Shown piece after piece: positions 43,252 through 51,749 of a stretch of DNA of 64,000 nucleotides. The stretch's first letter is position 1; each line of letters starts with the position of its first letter. The stretch lies in the NCBI GenBank assembly GCA_049647585.1, contig JBARXY010000032.1, positions 1 to 64,000 on the forward strand, written 5' to 3'. Source of the stretch: JAGQSZ01 sp049647585. Its GTDB lineage: Bacteria; Actinomycetota; Acidimicrobiia; Acidimicrobiales; Microtrichaceae. Below the pieces are notes generated by a model, which was given only the letters and a program-made list of their open reading frames with translations, was not told the DNA's origin and made no database searches. A program made the position numbers and the translations under genes.

Positions 43252-44799
43252 TCAGTCCTGACCGGGCCGGCGTTCACCTTCGTGGGCGCCGGCTTCGATC
43301 ACGTCGTCAGGAACGATTCCTCTGGGGTAGGTCAGAGCGAGGTCGTCGTGGGACGGCATCCGGTCATCCCGAGACTCCTCTGGAAGCAGTTCGGAGATCG
43401 CCGACATCATCCTTCGGGTCCTCTCCTCCAATTCCGCTTCGCCCAGGCCCCGTTCGTCAGCACGTCCGTCAGCGCTGCCATCGATGCCTCCGTCGTCGAG
43501 CGTGCTACCACCCAGATGGATCGGCTCCCCCACCCTGACCCGGACATGGGGCGGCGAGATCACATTTGTGACCGCTGGAACTTTGGCACTGCGTGGCCAG
43601 ACAAGCTCCGTGCCCCACATGCCGATCGGAATGATCGGAGCGCCGGTCGCTGCGGCGAGGCGGGCCGCACCCCATCGCCCCTTGAGCTCAGGGTCGAAGA
43701 ATGCGGGACCCCGGGGAATGGTCCCCTGTGGCATCAGCGCAACCAGTTCCCCAGCGGCAAGCGCATCCTCGGCTGCCTGGAGCGGCTCGTCTGAGCCGGT
43801 GCCACGGTCGACCCGGATCCCTCCGAGCGCGGCGACGATGTCACCGACAACTGGAGCATCGAAGACTTCCTTCTTACCGAGAAAGCGAGCCGGTCGACCG
43901 GCTTTGGCCAGCAGGAACCCGATTGCCAGCGGATCGAAATACGACCGGTGGTTGGCCACGAGAATTGCCGGTCCGGTGCGAGGAATACGCTCGGCTCCCT
44001 CAATATCCATACGGACCCAGGGGAACAGCTGTGGTTGGGCCAACATGAAAAGAGCCTTCTGGGGCTCGACGCCGACGAACTTGGGCACTCCGTCTGGCAC
44101 ATCGAAATGTCTGACGGGCCAACGCCTCAGACGGGCCACCGCCATCATTCGAGGGTCCGGGTTGACGACGTTGGGATGGCCCACGATCGACAACAGCGGG
44201 ACGTCGTAATAGCTGTCGGAGTAGGCGTAGCTCTCGGACAGATCTATATGGTTGGCCAACGCCCACGAATCAACGGAACGGGCCTTGCCCTTGCCCCAGA
44301 CAAACTCGCCGTCGATCGTTCCGTCGTAGATTCCGTCCCTCCGTCCGTAGTGGGTCGCTATGACCTCGTCGAAGCCGAGCAGCTCGGCCATCGGGCGGAT
44401 CAGATCCGCAGGAGTCGTGGTCGCCATGACCAAGGTGCGACCGGCACGACGGTGTTCCTCCATGATTTGGCGGGCGAAGGGTAGGACCGCTTCGCTCAGC
44501 CGCCCACTCGCCATCTCGGCCGCCTCTCGGACCTTCTCGACCTGCCATCCCCTCGCGGCACGGGCACCCTGTCGAGAAACGAACATCGACGGCCATGTCT
44601 CGCCGATCAGATTGAAGACCCCGAACGCGAGCGATTCGACCAGTCCAGTCGACGCGGTGATCAGGCCAACCTTCTTGAGCGCCTCGCTGATCACTGGGCC
44701 GCTTGCTCCAGACAGCAGGGTGCGGTCGAGGTCGAAGATTGCCGCGGTCCTTGCCGAACTGCCATTGGTGCCATCTGAGACACGATGAGTTTTGGCCAT
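43252..44799 (-). CDS. HAD-IB phosphatase / PlsC acyltransferase fusion
   Basis: A 515-residue bifunctional protein. Residues 15-230 are a SerB-like HAD-IB domain (AAIFDLDRTLLSGASGPV, MATTTPADLIRPMA, SESYAYSDSYYDVPLL). Residues 250-460 are an acyl-glycerol-3-phosphate acyltransferase (ILVANHRSYFDPLAIGFL with the NHx4D motif, and LMPQGTIPRGPAF in place of the usual EGT block). The same fusion is known in mycobacteria (Rv2483c). It likely makes phosphatidic acid; the phosphatase substrate is unclear. Convergent with aconitase. Confidence 0.88.
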   Translation of the reverse strand: MAKTHRVSDGTNGSSARTAAIFDLDRTLLSGASGPVISEALKKVGLITASTGLVESLAFGVFNLIGETWPSMFVSRQGARAARGWQVEKVREAAEMASGRLSEAVLPFARQIMEEHRRAGRTLVMATTTPADLIRPMAELLGFDEVIATHYGRRDGIYDGTIDGEFVWGKGKARSVDSWALANHIDLSESYAYSDSYYDVPLLSIVGHPNVVNPDPRMMAVARLRRWPVRHFDVPDGVPKFVGVEPQKALFMLAQPQLFPWVRMDIEGAERIPRTGPAILVANHRSYFDPLAIGFLLAKAGRPARFLGKKEVFDAPVVGDIVAALGGIRVDRGTGSDEPLQAAEDALAAGELVALMPQGTIPRGPAFFDPELKGRWGAARLAAATGAPIIPIGMWGTELVWPRSAKVPAVTNVISPPHVRVRVGEPIHLGGSTLDDGGIDGSADGRADERGLGEAELEERTRRMMSAISELLPEESRDDRMPSHDDLALTYPRGIVPDDVIEAGAHEGERRPGQD

Positions 44800-44900
44800 T
44801 GGAAGAAACTAGCCCCACCACCAAACCGAGGTTCCGCAGGATGAATGCAACCACTGACATTCGGGAGGACTCGACTTGCGAAGCCGACGGTAAAAAGGCC

Positions 44901-44969
44901 GAAGGACTGGCGGGGGGAGCCAGTCCTTCAGCATGTGAGTCATCGGATCGGGGGGATGATCGGATGACT
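44901..44969. terminator. Tandem hairpins
   Basis: First hairpin GAAGGACTGGC (44901-44911) with GCCAGTCCTTC (44919-44929), perfect 11-bp arms. Second hairpin AGTCATCGGATC (44938-44949) with GATCGGATGACT (44958-44969), one mismatch, loop G-rich. They sit between divergent genes where a terminator is not needed for either, so a small RNA or attenuator is possible. Confidence 0.5.
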
Positions 44970-45049
44970 CTTGCTCGAGGGGGACAAGGGGGGTAGTCCG
45001 CTCGCTCGGCGTTTGTTGATGACTAGAAGATAGCCTGCAGCAAGCAATC

Positions 45050-45066
45050 GTTCAAGCTAATTGAAC
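45050..45066. promoter_or_regulatory. LysR-type operator
   Basis: GTTCAA-GCTAA-TTGAAC, perfect 6-bp arms, contains the T-N11-A pattern of LysR regulators, 24 bases before the LysR start codon. Likely an autoregulatory site. Confidence 0.55.
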
Positions 45067-45090
45067 AGATATTCAGTATCGTTAGATGCG

Positions 45091-46014
45091 ATGGATCGAA
45101 AACAACTCAAAGCCCTGGTCGCTGTCGCCGAACATCATTCGTTCTCTTCGGCCGCTCGTGCACTCGGAACCGTTCAGTCCAACGTCTCGGCACACGTCGC
45201 ACGTCTTGAGCGGACCCTGGAGGTAACCCTGATCGACCGTGCCACCAGTGAACCGACCGACGAGGGCCTGGTCGTGTTGGAGCGGGCCCGTCGCATCGAG
45301 GCCGAGTTCGACGCACTCGAATCCGATGTCGCAGAACTGCGTGACGTAACTTCGGGGTCTGTTCGACTCGGTGTAATCGGTACCACCGCCCGGTGGCTGG
45401 TTCCTCCCCTGCTGACCCGGCTGGCCGAAGGATACCCAGAGGTGTCCGTAGTGGTTCTGGACGCCACGACGAGTTCGATGGTCCTGAATCTGCTTTCGGG
45501 CGCAGTGGATCTGGCCGTGGTCAACCTGCCCCTCGATGAACCCGAGTTGATGGTGGAGCCGCTCTTCGTCGAGGACCGGGTGCTTATCGTCCCCAAGGAC
45601 CACGCGCTCTACGACCGCCAGTCGGTGAGCCTGGAAGAATTGGCCGAGCACGAGTTGTTGCTCGAAGCCCCCGGAACCGCGTTCAGGGACGTCCTCGATG
45701 CAGCCGCCGCCGCACGCCACGTGAAACTGAAGCCGAAGGCCGAGTTCGACGGAATGAGGCTTCTCGCCTCGTTGGTCTTTGCCGGTTTCGGTGCGGGGAT
45801 CGTTCCAGCTACCGCGGCTCCGAGGGGCCTGACCGGTGACTGGCGTCGGATCCCCATAATTGGAGTCCCCCGCCGATCCGTGGGTCTGGTGAGGAGGAGG
45901 CGGGGTCTGCCCTCTGCAGCACAGCGCGTCGTTACGGAGTCACTGCGATACGTCGTGAGTGTGCATGCGGACGAGGAGTCTGGAATGCAGGTGGCGACCA
46001 AACGCACTGCGTGA
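45091..46014 (+). CDS. LysR-family transcriptional regulator
   Basis: A 307-residue regulator with an N-terminal winged helix (LVAVAEHHSFSSAARALGTV, QSNVSAHVARLERTL) and a periplasmic-binding-like effector domain (SVRLGVIGTTARWLVPPLL, VDLAVVNLPLDEP, FAGFGAGIVPATA). ATG 45091 is chosen because homology starts there; an upstream start would place the operator within the gene. It precedes citrate synthase on the same strand by 132 bases and may control it. Confidence 0.88.
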   Translation: MDRKQLKALVAVAEHHSFSSAARALGTVQSNVSAHVARLERTLEVTLIDRATSEPTDEGLVVLERARRIEAEFDALESDVAELRDVTSGSVRLGVIGTTARWLVPPLLTRLAEGYPEVSVVVLDATTSSMVLNLLSGAVDLAVVNLPLDEPELMVEPLFVEDRVLIVPKDHALYDRQSVSLEELAEHELLLEAPGTAFRDVLDAAAAARHVKLKPKAEFDGMRLLASLVFAGFGAGIVPATAAPRGLTGDWRRIPIIGVPRRSVGLVRRRRGLPSAAQRVVTESLRYVVSVHADEESGMQVATKRTA

Positions 46015-46146
46015 AAAAGCTACCCGGAGGTAACTACAGCAGCGGGAAATGGCCACTGACACTGCAGGGTCAACTATCTCCGCCACGAGGCCATGACGGC
46101 CATGGGAAGGCCGTAGGATGAGTTTGACTAGACATCAGGAGTACCA

Positions 46147-47415
46147 GTGGCTGACACCATTACGATCACCGATAACAGGACTGGTGAGGACGTAGAGATT
46201 CCGATAATCGACGGGGGCGTCGATTCAAAGGCTTGGAGCAAGTTGTTGCCCGGCATCTGGTTCCAAGATCCAGGATTCGGAACCACTTCCGGGGCTTCCT
46301 CGGCGATAACCGAACTCGACGGCGAGAACGGAATTCTTCGATATCGCGGCTATCCGATCGAGCAGCTGGCCGAGCATTCCAGCTTCCTCGAGGTCGCTTA
46401 TCTGCTCATCTTCGGCGACCTGCCTACGGCGGCACAGTTCGAGGACTGGCGCTACGAGATCACCCATCACACGTTCATCCACGAGAACCTGCGTAAGCAT
46501 TTCATGGAGGGTTTCCACCACGACGCCCATCCCATGGGAATCCTCGTCGCGACGATCGCCGCCCTTTCGACCTTCTATCCCGAGGCCAAGACGATCGACG
46601 ATCCCGATATCCGGATGAAGCAGGTCATCCGCCTTATCGCCAAGATGCCGACCCTCGCGGCTGGCGCCTACCGCCACTCGGTCGGCATGCCGTTCGTCTA
46701 CCCCGACAACAGCCTCGACTTCGCCGCCAACTTCCTGTCGATGATGTGGAAGACCGCCGAGCCGCGCTACGACGCCAACCCTGTGCTCGCCCGTGCGCTC
46801 GACGTTCTTTTCATCCTTCACGCCGACCACGAACAGAACTGTTCGACCACCGCCATGCGCACCGTCGGCTCCGCGCACGCAGATCCGTACACGGCGACAG
46901 CTGCGGCCACCGCAGCCCTTTACGGTCCCCGTCACGGAGGCGCCAACGAAGCCGTCATCCGAATGCTGCGCAAGATCGGCTCGATCGACAACGTCGAGGC
47001 CTACGTCGAGTCCGTCAAACGTGGCGATACCAGGCTCCAGGGCTTTGGTCACCGTGTCTACAAGAACTACGACCCCCGTGCCCGGATCATCAAGAAGACC
47101 GCCGATCAGGTCTTCGAGGTCACAGGCAAGAGCCCGCTTCTGGACATCGCCCTCAAGCTCGAAGAGACGGCGCTCAGCGACGACTACTTCCTCAGCCGCA
47201 AGCTGTACCCCAACGTCGATTTCTACTCGGGTCTCATCTATCAGGCCATGGGCTTCCCGATGGACATGTTCACGGTTTTGTTTGCCATTCCCCGTACCGC
47301 CGGTTGGCTGGCGCACTACATCGAACTGCTCGATCAGGACGCCAGGATCGTTCGTCCACGGCAGCTCTACGTAGGTCAGCCTGCCCGTGACTACACCCAG
47401 ATGACCTCGCGCTGA
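46147..47415 (+). CDS. gltA: Citrate synthase
   Basis: A 422-residue type II citrate synthase joining acetyl-CoA and oxaloacetate. Catalytic residues are in FILHADHEQNCSTTAMR (first His), LYGPRHGGANEAVIRML (second His) and VDFYSGLIYQAMGFPMDMF (Asp). LQGFGHRVYKNYDPRARI is the CoA-binding region. GTG 46147 with AGGAG 6 bases before it is the start. With aconitase 3 kb away it makes a small TCA-cycle neighbourhood, each gene having its own regulator beside it. Confidence 0.96.
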   Translation: MADTITITDNRTGEDVEIPIIDGGVDSKAWSKLLPGIWFQDPGFGTTSGASSAITELDGENGILRYRGYPIEQLAEHSSFLEVAYLLIFGDLPTAAQFEDWRYEITHHTFIHENLRKHFMEGFHHDAHPMGILVATIAALSTFYPEAKTIDDPDIRMKQVIRLIAKMPTLAAGAYRHSVGMPFVYPDNSLDFAANFLSMMWKTAEPRYDANPVLARALDVLFILHADHEQNCSTTAMRTVGSAHADPYTATAAATAALYGPRHGGANEAVIRMLRKIGSIDNVEAYVESVKRGDTRLQGFGHRVYKNYDPRARIIKKTADQVFEVTGKSPLLDIALKLEETALSDDYFLSRKLYPNVDFYSGLIYQAMGFPMDMFTVLFAIPRTAGWLAHYIELLDQDARIVRPRQLYVGQPARDYTQMTSR

Positions 47416-47476
47416 ATCCAGGCGTCTGAACCGGCCCGCTGGACCTGTGCTGCGCGACCTCTGGCAGCATGGGTCC

Positions 47477-47833
47477 ATGTCATCCAACAATCGAGAACCC
47501 GACGTCACCGACATAACCATCGATCGGGAAGCGATGACGATGCAGTTGACCTTCGACGATGGGGCGTCGGGAACCATCGGTCTGATGGAACTCAGGCTCA
47601 ACTGTCCCTGTGCTACCTGTCGGGCAGCACGACAGGTCGGCAGAGACGTCTGGCCTCCCGCCCGTGGCGACCAGACGCTCGCGTTGAAGGACGCGAACCT
47701 GGTCGGCGCCTGGGGTCTTGGTGTCACCTGGTCCGACGGGCACGCAACCGGCATCTACCCGTTCGAGGATCTGCACTCCTGGATTCTCGATGGTCAGCCG
47801 AGCTTCAATCCAGACTCTGGCCTGGGCGAGTAG
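47477..47833 (+). CDS. DUF971-domain protein
   Basis: A 118-residue protein of the DUF971 (gamma-butyrobetaine hydroxylase N-terminal-like) family: LTFDDGASGTIGLMELRLNC followed by CPCATCRAARQVGR and WSDGHATGIYPFEDLHSW. Three Cys (C-x-C-x2-C) may bind a metal. Stand-alone members occur beside Fe-S and acyl-CoA genes; the role is unknown. It is followed after 12 bases by an acyl-CoA dehydrogenase. Confidence 0.8.
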   Translation: MSSNNREPDVTDITIDREAMTMQLTFDDGASGTIGLMELRLNCPCATCRAARQVGRDVWPPARGDQTLALKDANLVGAWGLGVTWSDGHATGIYPFEDLHSWILDGQPSFNPDSGLGE

Positions 47834-47845
47834 GTTCCTCCGGGC

Positions 47846-48967
47846 ATGGAGTTCGCTCTCTCCGAAGACATCGTCGAGCTCGCCGACGAAGCTCGGCGCT
47901 TTGCTGCAAAACATGTGGCGGACGACGAGTGGACCGAGAACTCCTGGCTGACAGGTGCTTCAAGGAGCTTCTCGTTGGCACTCGGCAGACGGGGCTGGCT
48001 GGGTATGACCTGGCCCAAGGAGATCGGAGGTGGAGGGCGACCTCCGATCGAGCGTCTCATCGTGTTCGAGGCACTCATCTCCGAGGGCGCGCCGCTGGCA
48101 ACGTCGTGGTTCGCCGACCGCCAGATCGGCCCGACGCTCCTTCAGTTCGCCACCGCAGAACAACGTGATCGGTACCTGCCCGACATCATCGCCGGCCGCT
48201 CGGCCTGGTGTGTCGGAATGAGTGAACCCGACGCGGGTAGCGACGTCGCCTCGCTGAGAACGAAGGCCGAGCCGAGCAACGGTAATTGGATCGTCGACGG
48301 GCAGAAGATCTGGACCTCTGGTGCAATGGATGCCGACTGGTGCTATCTGATCGCCCGAACTGATCCGTCCGCTCCCCCACACCAGGGTCTTTCCGAGTTC
48401 GTGGTCGACATGCGCTCACCGGGCATCGAGGTGCGACCCATCGTCGACATGATCGGCGGGTCCCACTTCTGTGAGGTCCACTTCGACGGCGTCGAGGTGC
48501 CCGGCGAGAACTTGATCGGCACCCTCAACGGAAGCTTCAAACAGGTGATGCGACAGATGGAGCACGAACGCGGAGGGATCGATCGACTCGTCTCCAACCT
48601 GCGGCTGTATCGAGACGTACTGCCCCACGTCAACTCCTCCGACCCGGTCGTACGCCAGGAAATCGCTGCGATCGAGAGCGGTTACCGGATCGGGCGACTT
48701 TTGGTCATGCGAGAGGCCCTCGGGCAGGCACCGCGAGGTTTCTCCGCTGCCACCAAGACGATCTGCACCGAGTTCGAACAGCTGGTCGCCGAGTTCTGCG
48801 CCCACGCGGTCGGGGCCGACGCGATGCTCTGGAACCGCGTGTCCCAAGGTGTCTGTTACGCCCCCGCGTACACGATCATGGGCGGGACGACGAACATTCT
48901 GCGCAACATCATCGGCGAGCGGATGCTCGGGCTTCCTAGGGAGCCGCGCTCGTCGGCCCGCGACTAG
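47846..48967 (+). CDS. Acyl-CoA dehydrogenase
   Basis: A 373-residue flavoenzyme of the acyl-CoA dehydrogenase family: N-terminal helices (LADEARRFAAKHVAD), the FAD and substrate region WCVGMSEPDAGSDVASLRTK, IVDGQKIWTSGAMDADWCYL, and the C-terminal ADAMLWNRVSQGVCYAPAYT with IMGGTTNILRNIIGERMLGL. The catalytic base cannot be assigned with certainty. It catalyses alpha-beta oxidation of an unknown acyl-CoA. Its 3' end overlaps the convergent Pat-like gene by 4 bases. Confidence 0.88.
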   Translation: MEFALSEDIVELADEARRFAAKHVADDEWTENSWLTGASRSFSLALGRRGWLGMTWPKEIGGGGRPPIERLIVFEALISEGAPLATSWFADRQIGPTLLQFATAEQRDRYLPDIIAGRSAWCVGMSEPDAGSDVASLRTKAEPSNGNWIVDGQKIWTSGAMDADWCYLIARTDPSAPPHQGLSEFVVDMRSPGIEVRPIVDMIGGSHFCEVHFDGVEVPGENLIGTLNGSFKQVMRQMEHERGGIDRLVSNLRLYRDVLPHVNSSDPVVRQEIAAIESGYRIGRLLVMREALGQAPRGFSAATKTICTEFEQLVAEFCAHAVGADAMLWNRVSQGVCYAPAYTIMGGTTNILRNIIGERMLGLPREPRSSARD

Positions 48968-51675
48968 AGGTCTGGAACCTCGGTCTCGAGCCGCCTGACC
49001 ATGAAGTCCTCGAGTGGTTCACCGATGACAACATCGACGTCCGCGACCCAGGCTTCGGCGTCGACGACCACGACCGGGTCAGCTCGTAGTGACATCTCCA
49101 CATCCAAGCTTTCGGCGAGCATTCCGAGACGGTGGACAAGCCCGACCACAGGTACACGATCGAGCGGGTCGGTCAGGACCTTGGCTATCGCCGAGCCCGC
49201 TACCAGAGAGGCGGCGTCGGCCAATCCAAGGGGTAGGACGCCGAGTTCGGTTTCGCCGACTATCGCCGCGGCGCCGCCCAGACCCACTTCGATAGTTCCG
49301 GCACCACTAGCCTCCCGACGGACCGTAACCGCGATGTCCACTCCCGACGGAATGAAGCGTTGCACCACAGCCGGCATCATCCGGTCTCCGATCACTTCTG
49401 TCATGCGGTTCCAGACCAACCGCAAGTGCCCGGCATCGCCGATGTCGAGAGTGACCCCGCTTGCGGTCGAACGGGTTGACCGGTCCCGGAAGGCGGCCTT
49501 GAGCACAACGGGCCAGCCGATCGCCTCGGACGCTGCCAAGGCCTCCGAATAGCTCCTGACCACCCTTCGTTCTGCGACCTCCATGTCGAAGGCAGCCAGA
49601 AGTAGTTCTTGTTCGTGATGATCAAGATGAACCACAGAGCCGGACTCCTCAACTCTGGCTATCGCCCCGCTGATTGCAGACAGTGCGCCATCAACCGACG
49701 CGTCGTCAGGGGTCTCGAGACCGCTGCCCCCGGCCGAGGCGATCCAGCGACGGTAGGACGCCAGGTGGCCCAACGCGTGGGCTGCGTCCTCGGGGAAACG
49801 GAAGATCGGCACGCCGTGGTCGCCGGGGGCATCCGCGCCATCACCCTGCCCTCTGGTCAGGCGGGCGATTCCGGCCGCGCCGAGCATCGTCGAGACAACC
49901 GTGACATTGGGGTGCCCCATAGAAATATCGAGGATCACCTCGGTTATCTCGGGGTCCATGTTCAGAGTCGGCGGCGTGTAGACGACCATGATGCTGTCGA
50001 CCTGCCCCTCGGACGCGACGGAGTCCAGGCAGCGGCGGAAGTCGTCTGCCGAGGCACGGAATGTCAGGTCCACAGGGTTGGAGTACTGCTTGCCGTCGAA
50101 GCGGACCGATCTGAGCTCAACCACATCGAGTCCGGACCCGCGGCAGGCGTTTGCGGCAAGAACGATTGCGCCGTCCGAATTGCCGATGATCGCGACTCCC
50201 GAACCCGCTGGCACCGGCTGGTCCGCCATGATGCGACCGAGGTCGAAGAGTTGTTCCAGGGTGGACACGCTCATGACCCCGGTCTGGCGGAACATGGCCT
50301 GTGAGCGTCGTTCGATGGCCGATCCACCGCGGCCGCGGCCGCGCAGCAGTCCCGTCGTGTTCAGTGCTGCGACGGGTTTGACCAGCGATGCGGCCCGAGC
50401 TGCGCGCACGAGTCTGGGTAGTGGCGCACGGCCGGTGAGGGACAGGAGTATTGCCCCGGTGCGCGAATCCTCCATCCAGTAGCTCAACAGATCGCCGGGC
50501 CCCACGTCCGCGGGGTTGCCGGCAGCTACGAAGGTTGAGATTCCCAGATCCATGCGAACGGCATGTTCGATGATCGCAGCGGCAAGGGTCCCGGTCTCGG
50601 TCATCACTCCGATGCGCCCGGGCGGAGGCATCAGGGGGCTGAGTGAAGCGTCCAGGCGAACGTTGGGGTCCGTGTTGAGAACTCCCAGGCAGTTGGGACC
50701 GAGCAGTCGCATCCCGTGGGACCGTGTCACTTCGATCAGCTCGCGTTCAAGGATGGCTCCGGCCGCACCCGACTCCGAAAAACCTGCTGACAGGACGACT
50801 ACGGCACCGACACCTCTGCGCCCGCAACCATCGACCGCATCCGACACCCGCTCGGCCGGGATTGCCAGAACTGCCAAGTCGGTCCCGACAGGGATCTCCT
50901 CGACCGTTGCGAGAGTCAGAAAATCCTCGACCGGTTCGAGGTGACGGTTGACTGCATATGCGGGTCCGGCGAAGCCGTTGTCCACGAGGTTGCGAAACAC
51001 GTCGGCACCGACCGAAGCCGAGTCCCTGCCGACACCGACCACGGCAACCGAAGACGGCTCCAGGAGCCGGCGTACCGAGGCGGCCTCGGCGCGACGCTCA
51101 CGTCGGTCGATCGCTGCCAGCGACGCTTCGGTGGGAAGTATGTCGAAGCCGACCTCGATCACACCTGAGTCGAACTGCGAGCTGACCTCATAACCCGCTG
51201 CCGCGAACACCGACAGCATCCGGTGATTCGTCGGAAGTGTCGTCGCCACGAATCTACGAACACCACGTTCACGGCCGGCGGCGACGAGAAACTCCAGAAG
51301 CAACGTCGCCAGACCCCGACCCTTCTGGCCGTCATCGACGAAGAACGCGACTTCGGCGACGTCGGTGCCCTTGTAGCGCTCGTACCGCGCAACTCCGATT
51401 ATCTGGCCGTCGAACAGTGCGACGAACGCGACCCGGTCGGAGTGGTCGACGTGCGTGAAGTGACGCACGTCCCGATCGCTCAGCTCAGGCCGGGGCGAGA
51501 AGTACCGGAAGTAGATGGACTCGGGCGACTGACGGGAGTGGAAGTTGCGCAGTGCCGGGGCGTCGTCCGGGGTTATCGGGCGGACGTGCACGATCTGACC
51601 GTCAGCGAGGACGACGTCGGCCTCCCATGAGTGTGGATACGCTCCGGTCACCTCACCTGACTCAGTTTGTGCCAC
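48964..51675 (-). CDS. Pat-like protein acetyltransferase with pseudo-acyl-CoA synthetase domain
   Basis: A 903-residue fusion. The N-terminal GNAT domain (residues 20-185; FVDDGQKGRGLATLLLEFLV is the acetyl-CoA loop) is followed by an NDP-forming acyl-CoA synthetase-like part: CoA-binding (SVAVVGVGRDSASVGADVFR), flavodoxin-like domains, and a C-terminal ATP-grasp (AIGWPVVLKAAFRDRSTRST). The phospho-His motif SHTGA of active ADP-forming synthetases is absent: the region reads GRGRGGSAIERRSQAMFRQT. This is the hallmark of bacterial Pat enzymes that acetylate lysines of acyl-CoA synthetases, with the large domain as a regulator. It lies next to an acyl-CoA dehydrogenase. Confidence 0.85.
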   Translation of the reverse strand: MAQTESGEVTGAYPHSWEADVVLADGQIVHVRPITPDDAPALRNFHSRQSPESIYFRYFSPRPELSDRDVRHFTHVDHSDRVAFVALFDGQIIGVARYERYKGTDVAEVAFFVDDGQKGRGLATLLLEFLVAAGRERGVRRFVATTLPTNHRMLSVFAAAGYEVSSQFDSGVIEVGFDILPTEASLAAIDRRERRAEAASVRRLLEPSSVAVVGVGRDSASVGADVFRNLVDNGFAGPAYAVNRHLEPVEDFLTLATVEEIPVGTDLAVLAIPAERVSDAVDGCGRRGVGAVVVLSAGFSESGAAGAILERELIEVTRSHGMRLLGPNCLGVLNTDPNVRLDASLSPLMPPPGRIGVMTETGTLAAAIIEHAVRMDLGISTFVAAGNPADVGPGDLLSYWMEDSRTGAILLSLTGRAPLPRLVRAARAASLVKPVAALNTTGLLRGRGRGGSAIERRSQAMFRQTGVMSVSTLEQLFDLGRIMADQPVPAGSGVAIIGNSDGAIVLAANACRGSGLDVVELRSVRFDGKQYSNPVDLTFRASADDFRRCLDSVASEGQVDSIMVVYTPPTLNMDPEITEVILDISMGHPNVTVVSTMLGAAGIARLTRGQGDGADAPGDHGVPIFRFPEDAAHALGHLASYRRWIASAGGSGLETPDDASVDGALSAISGAIARVEESGSVVHLDHHEQELLLAAFDMEVAERRVVRSYSEALAASEAIGWPVVLKAAFRDRSTRSTASGVTLDIGDAGHLRLVWNRMTEVIGDRMMPAVVQRFIPSGVDIAVTVRREASGAGTIEVGLGGAAAIVGETELGVLPLGLADAASLVAGSAIAKVLTDPLDRVPVVGLVHRLGMLAESLDVEMSLRADPVVVVDAEAWVADVDVVIGEPLEDFMVRRLETEVPDL

Positions 51676-51749
51676 AGCGTCAGGCTAATCACTACGGCGA
51701 CGACGTTCTTCGCCATACGGTGGCCGGTCACGATATGGGAGTGTTGTCC

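Noticed and set aside
46225..47754. 509-residue minus-strand frame
   Set aside because: It is the shadow of citrate synthase and DUF971, without any domain.
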